Shown here one piece after another: positions 1 through 6,600 of a stretch of 7,664 nucleotides of DNA. Under the pieces are notes generated by a model. It worked only from the letters and a program-made list of their open reading frames with translations. It had not been told where the DNA came from and searched no databases. A program made the translations under genes and the position numbers. Source of the DNA: Lawsonibacter sp. (GTDB lineage: Bacteria; Bacillota; Clostridia; Oscillospirales; Oscillospiraceae); contig JAAWLY010000102.1 in assembly GCA_022798155.1 (NCBI GenBank), forward strand, positions 1 through 7,664. Direction: 5' to 3'. Every line of letters starts with the position of its first letter. Within the stretch, counting starts at the first letter, position 1.

Positions 1-1
1 C

Positions 2-1108
2 CAGGACGAGATCGGCGTGCTTACCGACACCTTCAACGACATGGCCGGCCAGCTCCAGGACACCCTGCGCCAGGTGGAGAACGAGCGCAACAAGCTGGAT
101 ACCCTCTTCCTCCACATGACCGACGGGGTGGTGGCCTTCTCCCGGGCGGGAAAGGTGATCCACTCCAACCCCGCCGCCGAGCGGATGCTCCGCCGGTCCA
201 TCGGGCCAGATACCACCTACGAGGACCTGTTCCCCGGCGGGGCGGCTTTGGAGCAGGTGCTGGCCGCCGAGGACCACCTGGAGGAGGAGCGCCAGGTGCG
301 GGACAGCTTCTTTCAGCTGTTGATGGCCCCCTTTGACCGGGGACGGGCGGGGGGCGGCGCCCTGGTGGTGCTCCACGATGTTACCGAGCAGCGGAAAAAT
401 GAGGAGATGCGCCGGGAGTTTGTGGCCAACGTCTCCCACGAGCTGCGCACCCCCCTGACCAACATCCGCTCCTACGCTGAGACCCTCACCGACAACGCCG
501 GGGAGATGCCCCCGGACATGGAGAAGAAATTTTTGGGGGTCATCCTCAACGAGAGCGACCGAATGACCCACATCGTCCAGGACCTGCTCACCTTGTCCCG
601 GCTTGACTCGGAGCGGGATGAGCTGAAGCTGCAGCGCTTCCCCTTTGGCGAGGCGGTGAAGGACATCTACAACGCCGTGTATATGGAGGCCCAGAAGCAC
701 AACCACACCCTGACCCTGGACCTGGAGCCCGACCTGCCCGATATTTTGGCTGACCGGGAGCGGGTGATCCAAGTGATGATGAACATTGTTTCCAACTCCA
801 TCAAATATACCCCCGACGGGGGCCACATCGACATCTACGCCGGCCGGAAGCGGGACAAGGTGTGGATGATTGTAGACGACGACGGCATCGGCATCCCGGA
901 GGAGGACCGCCCCCGAATCTTCGAGCGGTTCTACCGGGTGGACAAGGCCCGCTCCCGCCAGTCGGGGGGTACCGGCCTGGGGCTGTCCATCGCCAAGGAG
1001 ATTGTGGAGCGGCACAAGGGCCGGATTACCCTGCTGAACAAGGAGCGCCCCGGGCTGGCCATCCGGCTGGAGCTGAACATTGAGGGACCCGATTATGCGA
1101 GAGGATAA
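2..1108 (+). CDS. walK: WalK-type sensor histidine kinase (5' end missing)
   Basis: The open frame is already running at base 2, so the N-terminal membrane and sensor part lies outside the window. What remains reads, in order: the end of a HAMP domain (DEIGVLTDTFNDMA) leading into a coiled coil, a PAS domain (from about base 80, with DGVVAFSRAGKVIHSNPAAE), a HisKA dimerisation domain with phospho-accepting His in NVSHELRTP (His codon 437-439), and a HATPase domain with N box (NIVSNSIKYTP, about 782-814), G1 box (DDDGIGIP) and G2 box (GGTGLGLSIAKE). The HAMP-PAS-HisKA-HATPase order is that of WalK/VicK, which autophosphorylates and passes phosphate to WalR to control cell-wall hydrolases. The overlapping yycH- and yycI-like genes downstream support WalK over other PAS kinases such as PhoR. 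The GTG at 17 is only an internal codon, not the true start. Family certain, exact name likely. Confidence 0.88.
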   Translation, partial: QDEIGVLTDTFNDMAGQLQDTLRQVENERNKLDTLFLHMTDGVVAFSRAGKVIHSNPAAERMLRRSIGPDTTYEDLFPGGAALEQVLAAEDHLEEERQVRDSFFQLLMAPFDRGRAGGGALVVLHDVTEQRKNEEMRREFVANVSHELRTPLTNIRSYAETLTDNAGEMPPDMEKKFLGVILNESDRMTHIVQDLLTLSRLDSERDELKLQRFPFGEAVKDIYNAVYMEAQKHNHTLTLDLEPDLPDILADRERVIQVMMNIVSNSIKYTPDGGHIDIYAGRKRDKVWMIVDDDGIGIPEEDRPRIFERFYRVDKARSRQSGGTGLGLSIAKEIVERHKGRITLLNKERPGLAIRLELNIEGPDYARG

Positions 1109-2444
1109 AAAACGCCGGGCCGTTGAGCTGGGCAAGGACGCGCTCATCGTTCTGCTCGCCATAACCGCCCTGCTGCTGCTGGCCCAGACTCCCCTGGTAG
1201 GTCCCCTGCGGGAGCTGTTCCAGGAGGAGGGGGCACAGACCGTCTCTGGACAAATCCAGGGGGTCAACCGGGCGGAGGGGGCCGTCCCTCTGGCCATGGT
1301 GGCCAACCTGCCCGGCGGCTCTGGCCAGGGGATTCCGGAGGGGACGGAGGGGGTGCGCTGCGGCATCCTCTATGACCAGGCGGCCTGCCAGGAGCTGTTC
1401 CAGCGGGTGGCGGGCACGTTGGCAGAGGTCCTGTCCAGCGCCAGCGCGCCAGAGGCCGTCAGCAGAGCACAGTGGGAGCATGCGCTGACCGACTCGCTGG
1501 GGGTGTATATGGACTTTCAGGGGGAAATTCCCATGCCTGTGCTGGTGGGCTGGTTGTCCGGCGGCGAGACCAGCCTGAACGCCACCGTCCGCCGGCTGGT
1601 GCTCACCATATGGGAGGACGGGGTGGACCTGTACTACCGGAGCGAAGAGGACGGGCTGTACTACCGCTGCCGGGACCAGGTGGCCGACTCCTTTTCTCTG
1701 GCAGAGGCCCTGGCCGGGCTGACGGACAACGGGGCTTTTTATGCCTTCGAGTCAGAGCTGTATGAGGCGCTGGACCCGGATACCCTGCTCCTGGCGGCGG
1801 TTCCTGCCCCGGCGGTGTATACCGCCTCCAACCCCATGAACGCCGGACAGGGGGCGCTCCAGGACCTGGTGCAGGACCTGGGCTTCTCCCTCAACTCCAC
1901 CAGCTTCTACTCCACCGACGAGCAGGTGGCCCGCAGCGGAGACGACAGCGTCCGGCTGTCTGCTCAGGGCGTGGCCCAGTACCAGTATGACGGAAAGGGG
2001 GGCGGCGGACTGTTCCCCGTGCTGCGCCAGGGGGAGGCGGGCGAGCTGTTTGACAGCGTGGAGACCTGTCGCCAGCTGGCTCTGTCCGCTCTGGGCCCCC
2101 GCTGCGGCGAGGCCAGGCTCTACCTGACGGGCGTATTGGATCGCCCGGAGGGCTGGGAGATTGAGTTTGGATACAGCCTGAACCAAATTCCCGTCCTGCT
2201 GGACGGGGGCTGTGCCGCCCGTTTTCTGGTGGAGAATGGGGAGATTGTCCAATTCTCCCTGTATCTGCGCAGTTATACCAACAGCGGGACCACCACTCCG
2301 GTCCTGCCTCCCCGCCAGGGAGCGGCCGCCCTGCTGGCCCGGGGGCTGGCGGGGGAGGAACTGCTGCTGACCTATGCTGAGGCGGGCGAAAATACGGTGT
2401 CCGCCGTCTGGGCGGCCAGAGAGGCCGGAACCGGGGAGGACTGA
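1095..2444 (+). CDS. yycH: YycH-like membrane-anchored regulator of WalK
   Basis: About 449 residues, close to the roughly 455 of Bacillus YycH. A short charged cytoplasmic N-terminus (MREDKKRRAVELGKD) is followed by one transmembrane helix (about residues 16-34, ALIVLLAITALLLLAQTP) and a long, soluble, presumably extracytoplasmic domain without further membrane segments. I chose ATG 1095 because GAGGG at 1082-1086 lies 8 bases before it; a TTG at 1080 would add five residues and has no better ribosome site. The gene overlaps the kinase gene by 14 bases, so translation is probably coupled. In Bacillus, YycH and YycI form a complex with WalK in the membrane and tune its activity. I recognise it from topology, size and position between walK and the yycI-like gene more than from conserved residues, and it could be a lineage-specific relative. 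Confidence 0.68.
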   Translation: MREDKKRRAVELGKDALIVLLAITALLLLAQTPLVGPLRELFQEEGAQTVSGQIQGVNRAEGAVPLAMVANLPGGSGQGIPEGTEGVRCGILYDQAACQELFQRVAGTLAEVLSSASAPEAVSRAQWEHALTDSLGVYMDFQGEIPMPVLVGWLSGGETSLNATVRRLVLTIWEDGVDLYYRSEEDGLYYRCRDQVADSFSLAEALAGLTDNGAFYAFESELYEALDPDTLLLAAVPAPAVYTASNPMNAGQGALQDLVQDLGFSLNSTSFYSTDEQVARSGDDSVRLSAQGVAQYQYDGKGGGGLFPVLRQGEAGELFDSVETCRQLALSALGPRCGEARLYLTGVLDRPEGWEIEFGYSLNQIPVLLDGGCAARFLVENGEIVQFSLYLRSYTNSGTTTPVLPPRQGAAALLARGLAGEELLLTYAEAGENTVSAVWAAREAGTGED

Positions 2445-2448
2445 GGCA

Positions 2449-3264
2449 ATGCCGTGGACAAAGCTGAAAAATATGATCCTGGTCATTTTGGCGGTGACCA
2501 ATCTGTGTCTGCTGCTGCTGGTGGCCAGCCAGGCCGTCCGGAACGGCCAGATGCGGGTCCAGGCCCGAGAGAGCGCCGTCCAGTTTCTCCGAAACCGGGG
2601 AGTGGAGGTGGATGAGGATCTGATCCCCCAAAAGATGGACCTGCGCCCCCAAGCGGTGGAGCGGGACATGGAAGGGGAGGAGCGGGCCGCCGCCGCCCTG
2701 CTCCAGGGCGGTGTGACCGCCGAGTCCCGGGGGGGCGAGGTGTACCGCTACTACAATGAGAAGGGCTCGGTGCAGTTTCACAGCGACGGCACCTTTTCCG
2801 CTCAGCTGGACCCGGCGGCTTTCCCCCTGGGAAAGGACCGGGAGGAGGGCTGCCTTGCGCTGATGGAGCGGGTGGGCTTTTCCGGAACTGTGCTGGAAGG
2901 GGAGGGGGAGGAGCTGATCTTCCGCCAGACCTGGCAGGGCTGGCCCCTGTTTACCCAGCAGGTAACCCTGGAGTGTGAGGACGGGGGGGTGGCCGCCATT
3001 ACCGCCGGCCGTCTGCTGGTGGGCCGGCCCCAGGAGGACGCCAGCCGCCAGACCATCTCGGTGGCCACCGCCCTGATCGACTTTGTCAACGGGGTGAGTG
3101 CTCTGGGAGACGTGTGCAACCGGGTGGACGCCATTGAGCCGGGCTATGTCACCGCCCTTTCCCTGTCCGGGCCCACCGCCCTGACCCCGGTGTGGCGGGT
3201 GACTACCGACACCGGCGCCTACCAGCTGGACACCGTCACCGGCGGGGTGACAAGGGTGTCGTAA
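2449..3264 (+). CDS. yycI: YycI-like membrane-anchored regulator of WalK
   Basis: 271 residues, similar to Bacillus YycI (about 280). There is one N-terminal transmembrane helix (about residues 9-28, MILVILAVTNLCLLLLVASQ), then an extracytoplasmic domain. The C-terminal half has the YycI-like pattern of FRQTWQGWPLFTQQVTLE, a helix with ISVATALIDFVN, an IEPGYV segment and a closing TPVWRVTTDTGAYQLDTVTG strand pair. An open frame extends upstream to 2374, but ATG 2449 is the better start: GGGGAGGA at 2433-2440 sits 8 bases before it, and the start lies 4 bases after the yycH stop. The tight spacing implies one transcript with walK and yycH. The predicted role is to work with the YycH-like protein on WalK at the membrane. 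The next gene is not yycJ, unlike in Bacillus. Confidence 0.75.
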   Translation: MPWTKLKNMILVILAVTNLCLLLLVASQAVRNGQMRVQARESAVQFLRNRGVEVDEDLIPQKMDLRPQAVERDMEGEERAAAALLQGGVTAESRGGEVYRYYNEKGSVQFHSDGTFSAQLDPAAFPLGKDREEGCLALMERVGFSGTVLEGEGEELIFRQTWQGWPLFTQQVTLECEDGGVAAITAGRLLVGRPQEDASRQTISVATALIDFVNGVSALGDVCNRVDAIEPGYVTALSLSGPTALTPVWRVTTDTGAYQLDTVTGGVTRVS

Positions 3265-3288
3265 TGGGCGGAGGCGGGGCATAGAATG
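3265..3288. other. short spacer after yycI, no feature seen
   Basis: Between the yycI-like stop and the first palindromic repeat there are only 24 bases. I see no hairpin with a T-tract and no convincing promoter, so murI may be read through from the walK operon unless the repeat itself stops transcription. Confidence 0.4.
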
Positions 3289-3354
3289 TGCAGGGGCGGA
3301 TATTATCCGCCCGTAGATGCCCGTAAAAGCGGGCGGGTGATACCCGCCCCTACA
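3289..3354. repeat. REP-like palindromic element 1
   Basis: This is an imperfect inverted repeat of two 21-base arms, 3293-3313 and 3330-3350, separated by 16 bases and bounded by TGCAGGGGC and GCCCCTACA. The arms match at 18 of 21 positions. Each arm is itself nearly palindromic (GGGCGGATA-T-TATCCGCCC in the left arm; GGGCGGGT-GAT-ACCCGCCC in the right), so the RNA could form one long stem or two short hairpins. A competing small hairpin GCCCG/CGGGC (3319-3323 with 3330-3334) also exists. It shares ends and core with the element at 4194-4271. There is no T-tract, so it is not a standard terminator. It ends 11 bases before the murI ribosome binding site. Confidence 0.85.
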
Positions 3355-3365
3355 TGCATGTTTTT

Positions 3366-3372
3366 GGAGGAT
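3366..3372 (+). promoter_or_regulatory. murI ribosome binding site
   Basis: GGAGGAT ends four bases before ATG 3377. It fixes that start and lies just outside the palindromic element, so folding of the element would leave it exposed. Confidence 0.75.
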
Positions 3373-3376
3373 CCCC

Positions 3377-4198
3377 ATGTCGAAACAATCTGCCCCCATT
3401 GGAGTATTGGACTCCGGGATCGGGGGCTACAGCGTAGTCAAACAGGTACAGAAGCTGCTGCCGGAAGAGGACCTGCTCTACTTCGGCGACGGCGCCCACA
3501 TCCCCTACGGCAACCACGCCCAGGAGACCATCGTGGCCATGGCCCGGTATATGTTCCGGTTTATGGAAGAGCGGGGAGTAAAGGCCCTGCTGGTGGCCTG
3601 CAACACCATCTCCTGTTTGGTGGACCGGTGCGGGGAGGGGGTATCCTGCCCGGTATTTAACGCCGTCAAGGCGGGGGCGGAGGCCGCCGCCCGGCTGGAG
3701 GTGGATAAGGTGGGGGTCATCTCCACTGTCTTTACCCACAATTCCCGCATCTACCCCGAAAAGATTCAGGCGCTGAGCCCGAAAAAAGTGGTGGTGCTCA
3801 GCTGCGGCTGCCCTGATTTGGCCCGGCTGGTGGAGCACAGCCTGGGGGACCCGGAGGGGATGGCCCTGGTGGAGGACAACCTGCGCCAGGAGCTGGACCA
3901 CATGGTGCTGGAGGACAAGGTGGACTGCTGCGTGCTGGGCTGCACCCACTACCCCCTGGTGGGGGACAGCATCCATAAGCTGTACCCCGGCCTGCCCCTC
4001 ATCGACCCGGCGGAGGAGATGGCCCGGGCATTGAAGGAGCACTTGGACCGGGAGAAGCTGGGCAGCCCCCAAGCCTCCCCCGGCGCGCTGACCATCTACA
4101 CCACCGGCGATACGGAGGAGTACGCCCTCCGGGCCAGCCAGGTGGGGCTGGGGCGGATAGATAAGGTGGAGTATTATCCGCCGATGGAGCTTTTGTAG
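3377..4198 (+). CDS. murI: Glutamate racemase (Asp/Glu racemase family)
   Basis: 273 residues, normal for MurI, which interconverts L- and D-glutamate to supply D-Glu for peptidoglycan in the cytoplasm. The family signatures are in order: IGVLDSGIGG (Asp12, Ser13), FGDGAHIPYG (37-45), the first catalytic cysteine in VACNTIS (Cys75), STVFTHNSRIY (116-126) and the second catalytic cysteine with its His in LGCTHYPL (Cys189, His191). The C-terminal TTGDTEEY strand is also typical. Two motifs differ slightly from common MurI: CNTI where CNTA is usual, and DGAHIPYG where DTA-x-x-PYG is usual. A relative with altered substrate cannot be excluded. The TAG stop is the TAG of a palindromic repeat's TGTAGGGG end, and the last dozen codons also look repeat-derived. 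It stands apart from yycI by 112 bases filled largely by a repeat. Confidence 0.85.
   Translation: MSKQSAPIGVLDSGIGGYSVVKQVQKLLPEEDLLYFGDGAHIPYGNHAQETIVAMARYMFRFMEERGVKALLVACNTISCLVDRCGEGVSCPVFNAVKAGAEAAARLEVDKVGVISTVFTHNSRIYPEKIQALSPKKVVVLSCGCPDLARLVEHSLGDPEGMALVEDNLRQELDHMVLEDKVDCCVLGCTHYPLVGDSIHKLYPGLPLIDPAEEMARALKEHLDREKLGSPQASPGALTIYTTGDTEEYALRASQVGLGRIDKVEYYPPMELL
4150..4182. repeat. partial REP-like palindrome inside the murI 3' end
   Basis: GGGGCGGATA at 4150-4159 and TATTATCCGCC at 4172-4182 form an inverted repeat (GGCGGATA with TATCCGCC, 15-base loop). Both arms are word-for-word pieces of the nearby elements: TATTATCCGCC also occurs at 3301-3311. It encodes the murI tail residues around GRIDKVEYYPP. 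This could be a decayed or inserted copy of the same repeat, although codon constraint could produce part of the similarity. Confidence 0.5.
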
Positions 4199-4271
4199 GG
4201 GCGGATATTATCTGCCTGCACAATCATGCGGCATATTCCAGTAGAACGGGCGGATGATATCCGCCCCTACA
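4194..4271. repeat. REP-like palindromic element 2
   Basis: A 78-base element with terminal inverted repeats. The first 15 bases (TGTAGGGGCGGATAT) are an exact reverse complement of the last 15 (ATATCCGCCCCTACA). The pairing continues to 25 bases per arm (4194-4218 and 4247-4271) with three differences, all of which become G-U pairs in a + strand RNA. The 28-base centre is unrelated to that of element 1. The element covers the murI stop codon (TAG 4196-4198) and ends right at the start of the rlmL ribosome site. No clear target duplication is visible. Confidence 0.88.
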
Positions 4272-4277
4272 GAGGAG
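4272..4277 (+). promoter_or_regulatory. rlmL ribosome binding site next to the repeat
   Basis: GAGGAG ends six bases before ATG 4284 and directly abuts the right end of the second palindromic element. It decides the start: the upstream in-frame codons from 4254 lie inside the repeat and have no ribosome site. Confidence 0.75.
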
Positions 4278-4283
4278 AATTTC

Positions 4284-5399
4284 ATGTCAGAATTACATTT
4301 TACAATCCCCACCCTCTTTGGCCTGGAGGGCCTGTGCGCCGACGAGGCCCGACGGCTGAGCCTCCCGGAGGTGCGGGGGGAGAACGGCCGGGTGCTGTGT
4401 ACCGGGTCGGAGAAAGACCTGCCCCGGCTCAACCTGAATATCCGCACTGGCGAGCGGGTGCTCCTTGTCCTGGGGACCTTTCCCGCCGGGGACTTTGACG
4501 CCCTCTTTGAGGGAACGAGGGCCCTGCCCTGGGAGCGGTTTATTCCCAGAGAGGGCCAGTTCCCGGTGAAGGGCCACAGCCTGAATTCCACCCTCCACTC
4601 GGTGCCCGCCTGCCAGTCCATCGTGAAGAAGGCCGTTGCCGCCCGCCTGGGGGAAAAGTACGGCCTGAACACCCTCCCGGAGACAGGGGCGCTGTACCAG
4701 GTTCAGTTTTCCATTATGGGGGACGCCGCCTCCCTGATGCTGGACACCTCCGGCCCCGGCCTGCACAAGCGGGGCTACCGGGCCCAGGGGGTGGCCGCCC
4801 CTCTGCGGGAGACCCTGGCCGCGGGGCTGGTGCTGCTGTCCCGATATAAGGGCCGGGACCCCCTATGTGACCCCTTCTGCGGCTCCGGGACCATCCCCAT
4901 CGAGGCGGCCCTCATCGCCAAAAACCGGGCTCCCGGCCTGAACCGCTCCTTCTCCGCCCAGAGGTGGGGCTGGCTGGACAAAAAGTATTGGATGTCCGCC
5001 GCCGATGAGGCGATGGACAAAGAATTTAACGGCAGCTATGAAATTTGGGGCGGCGACATTGATCCGGACGCCGTGGCCCTGGCCCGCCACAACGCCCAAC
5101 TGGCCGAGGTGGAGGACATCGTCCGCTTCGATGTGGACGACGCCACCCGCTTCCACTGGGGTGGGCTGTACGGCCGGGTGGTGACCAATCCCCCCTACGG
5201 CGAACGGGTGATGGAGCGCAAGGAGGCGGAGGAGCTGTACCGGGCCTTTGGTCGGGCCTGGGACAAGCTCCCGGAGGGCTGGAAGCTCTATCTGCTGTCC
5301 TCCCACACCGAGTTTGAGCGTACCTTTGGCAAAAAGGCGGGCAAAAAGCGGAAGCTGTACAACGGGATGCTGAAATGCGATCTGTTTATGTATCTGTAG
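4284..5399 (+). CDS. rlmL: THUMP-domain 23S rRNA guanine-N2 methyltransferase (RlmL/YpsC type)
   Basis: 371 residues, matching stand-alone Bacillus YpsC-type proteins (about 385), not the roughly 700-residue RlmKL fusion of E. coli. The N-terminal half (about 1-160) has the ferredoxin-like plus THUMP region, opening with FTIPTLFGLEGLCADEARRL and including SLNSTLHSVPACQSIVKKA. Next comes the linker LDTSGPGLHKRGYR, then a class I SAM-dependent methyltransferase fold with the cofactor motif DPFCGSGTIPIEAA (residues 196-209), an acidic strand end GGDIDPDAVALARHNA and the catalytic NPPYGER motif (302-308). This motif set is that of the family making m2G2445 in 23S rRNA. The exact target base is inferred from family membership. 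The closing KRKLYNGMLKCDLF is also typical. The gene is complete and is followed 18 bases later by the lipid kinase gene. Confidence 0.88.
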   Translation: MSELHFTIPTLFGLEGLCADEARRLSLPEVRGENGRVLCTGSEKDLPRLNLNIRTGERVLLVLGTFPAGDFDALFEGTRALPWERFIPREGQFPVKGHSLNSTLHSVPACQSIVKKAVAARLGEKYGLNTLPETGALYQVQFSIMGDAASLMLDTSGPGLHKRGYRAQGVAAPLRETLAAGLVLLSRYKGRDPLCDPFCGSGTIPIEAALIAKNRAPGLNRSFSAQRWGWLDKKYWMSAADEAMDKEFNGSYEIWGGDIDPDAVALARHNAQLAEVEDIVRFDVDDATRFHWGGLYGRVVTNPPYGERVMERKEAEELYRAFGRAWDKLPEGWKLYLLSSHTEFERTFGKKAGKKRKLYNGMLKCDLFMYL

Positions 5400-5417
5400 A
5401 GAGATGAGGTGCCCGCT

Positions 5418-6347
5418 ATGCGCCATCTGTTCATCATCAACCCCGCCGCCGGAAAGAAAGAGACCACAGCCCAGCTGGAGGAGCTATTGGACAGGCTCTC
5501 TTTCCCCCACGCGGTGGCGTACACCGAACGGGAGGGGGATGCCCGCCGCTTCACCGAGGAGGCGGCCCGGTTGGGGGAGCCGGTCCGCGTCTACGCCTGC
5601 GGGGGCGACGGTACCCTGAACGAGGTGGTCAATGGGGCGGCGGGGCATGACCATATGGCCGTTACCAATGTGCCCAAGGGGACGGGGAACGACTTTTTGA
5701 AAATTTTCGGGCCCGATTACCGGACGTTGTTCTATGATTTGGAGGGGCTGGCCGTTGGGCCCCAGATCCCCTTTGACCTCATCGACTGCAACGGGCATTT
5801 AGGGCTGGACGTGGTGTGCGCCGGGGTGGACGCCCGGATTGCCGCCGACGTCCACCGGTACAAGAACTGGCGGTTTGTATCCGGGATTGGGGCCTATATC
5901 CTGTCACTGGTGGAGAATGTCCTGTTTAAGGGGATCGCCCGGCCCATCTCGGTACATATGGGGGAGATTGCCTGGGAGAACCAGCCCGCCTCCCTGCTGT
6001 GCGTGTGCAATGGCCGGTACTACGGCGGGGGCTTTATGCCGGTGGGGGACGCCATGCCCGACGACGGAGTGCTGGACATGCTGCTGGTGCGGAAGGTGAG
6101 CCTGCCCACCTTCCTGCGGCTGGTGGGACAGTACGCCAGGGGGCAGTATAAGCGGTATCCGGAGTTGATTTTCGCGCATCACGGGCAGTCGGTGGCCCTG
6201 TCCGCCGGGGAGCCCATCACGGTGGTGGTGGACGGGGAGGTCATGCGGGACACCGCCTTTACCATCCGACTGTCCGAGAAGAAGGTGAACTTCTTCTACC
6301 CCGCCGGGGCGGACTATCGGGTCCCGAGGGCCGATAAAACCTCTTGA
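5418..6347 (+). CDS. Diacylglycerol/lipid kinase family protein (YegS/BmrU/DagK type)
   Basis: 309 residues, the usual length. The N-terminal catalytic domain carries IINPAAGKK (residues 6-14), the nucleotide-binding ACGGDGTLNEVVNG (60-73) and VPKGTGNDF (85-93). The C-terminal beta-rich domain carries NGRYYGGGFMPVGDAMPDDGVLD (spelled here in pieces: NGRYYGGGFMP, GDAMPDDGVLD) and VVVDGEV. Members phosphorylate diacylglycerol or related lipids with ATP at the inner membrane face. In Firmicutes, DgkB returns diacylglycerol, made during lipoteichoic acid synthesis, to the phospholipid pool. The sequence alone does not separate DgkB from other lipid kinases of this family, so no symbol is given. 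I chose ATG 5418 (GAGGTG at 5406-5411, 6 bases before it) over the GTG at 5409, which lies within that ribosome site. The 3' end overlaps an opposite-strand gene by 34 bases. Confidence 0.87.
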   Translation: MRHLFIINPAAGKKETTAQLEELLDRLSFPHAVAYTEREGDARRFTEEAARLGEPVRVYACGGDGTLNEVVNGAAGHDHMAVTNVPKGTGNDFLKIFGPDYRTLFYDLEGLAVGPQIPFDLIDCNGHLGLDVVCAGVDARIAADVHRYKNWRFVSGIGAYILSLVENVLFKGIARPISVHMGEIAWENQPASLLCVCNGRYYGGGFMPVGDAMPDDGVLDMLLVRKVSLPTFLRLVGQYARGQYKRYPELIFAHHGQSVALSAGEPITVVVDGEVMRDTAFTIRLSEKKVNFFYPAGADYRVPRADKTS

Positions 6348-6580
6348 CGCAGACCTAATCCAAAGAGATAATAAGCTTGGACCAGCTGGGGCATGTAGCG
6401 GGACTGGGCCTCGTCAAAGCGGTTGGCAAGGTCATGGCCCAGCCGTTCCTCGATTTCCTGCTCCGCTGCCTGATATTCCGCTTCCGCGTCCCGGAACTCC
6501 GGAAAGGTGCTGCAAAAGGCGCAGACCTGCTCAGGGAGGTAGGGGTTGTCGAGGAAGAGTGTTAGAAGAATGGTATCCAT
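6314..6580 (-). CDS. Small DUF6809-like protein of unknown function
   Basis: 88 residues read leftward from ATG at 6580-6578. A strong ribosome site AAAGGAG ends eight bases upstream (bases 6594-6588, reading leftward), which argues that this is a real gene and not a shadow. The protein is hydrophilic and mostly helical: an N-terminal MDTILLTLFLDNPYLPEQ, a charged middle (FRDAEAEYQAAEQEIEERLGHDL) that may coil, and a C-terminal YYLFGLGLRQEVLSALG. The pattern of N-terminal MD-x-LL, a central EE helix and a FxxGFRLG-like end resembles the small DUF6809 proteins of Clostridia, which have no known role. I am only moderately sure of that link. It lacks membrane segments and known catalytic motifs. 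It converges on, and overlaps, the lipid kinase gene and is divergent from the ribbon-helix-helix gene. Confidence 0.65.
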   Translation of the reverse strand: MDTILLTLFLDNPYLPEQVCAFCSTFPEFRDAEAEYQAAEQEIEERLGHDLANRFDEAQSRYMPQLVQAYYLFGLGLRQEVLSALGTR

Positions 6581-6587
6581 AAGTAAG

Positions 6588-6594
6588 ACTCCTT
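6588..6594 (-). promoter_or_regulatory. ribosome binding site of the DUF6809-like gene
   Basis: On the - strand this reads AAAGGAG, eight bases before the ATG. It is the best evidence that the small - strand frame is translated. Confidence 0.7.
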
Positions 6595-6600
6595 TATTTT

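Noticed and set aside
17..19. GTG as the start of the histidine kinase
   Set aside because: The frame is open to base 2 and the residues before it continue the HAMP motif, so the gene starts outside the window.
1026..1481. 151-codon - strand frame over the walK/yycH junction
   Set aside because: It lies opposite two well-supported genes, has low-complexity GC-driven sequence and no ribosome site; a mirror of high GC coding.
3293..3350. Intrinsic terminator after yycI
   Set aside because: The stem is strong but no T-run follows on either strand, and it belongs to a repeat family.
1891..3399. 502-codon - strand frame opposite yycH and yycI
   Set aside because: It is long but rich in Pro, Arg, Gly, His and Gln with no domain, and lies antisense to two genes with good ribosome sites and membrane anchors. 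GC-rich third positions leave few stops on the opposite strand.
3289..4271. CRISPR-like repeats
   Set aside because: Only two full elements, about 900 bases apart, with a gene between them and unlike centres. They are dispersed palindromes, not an array.
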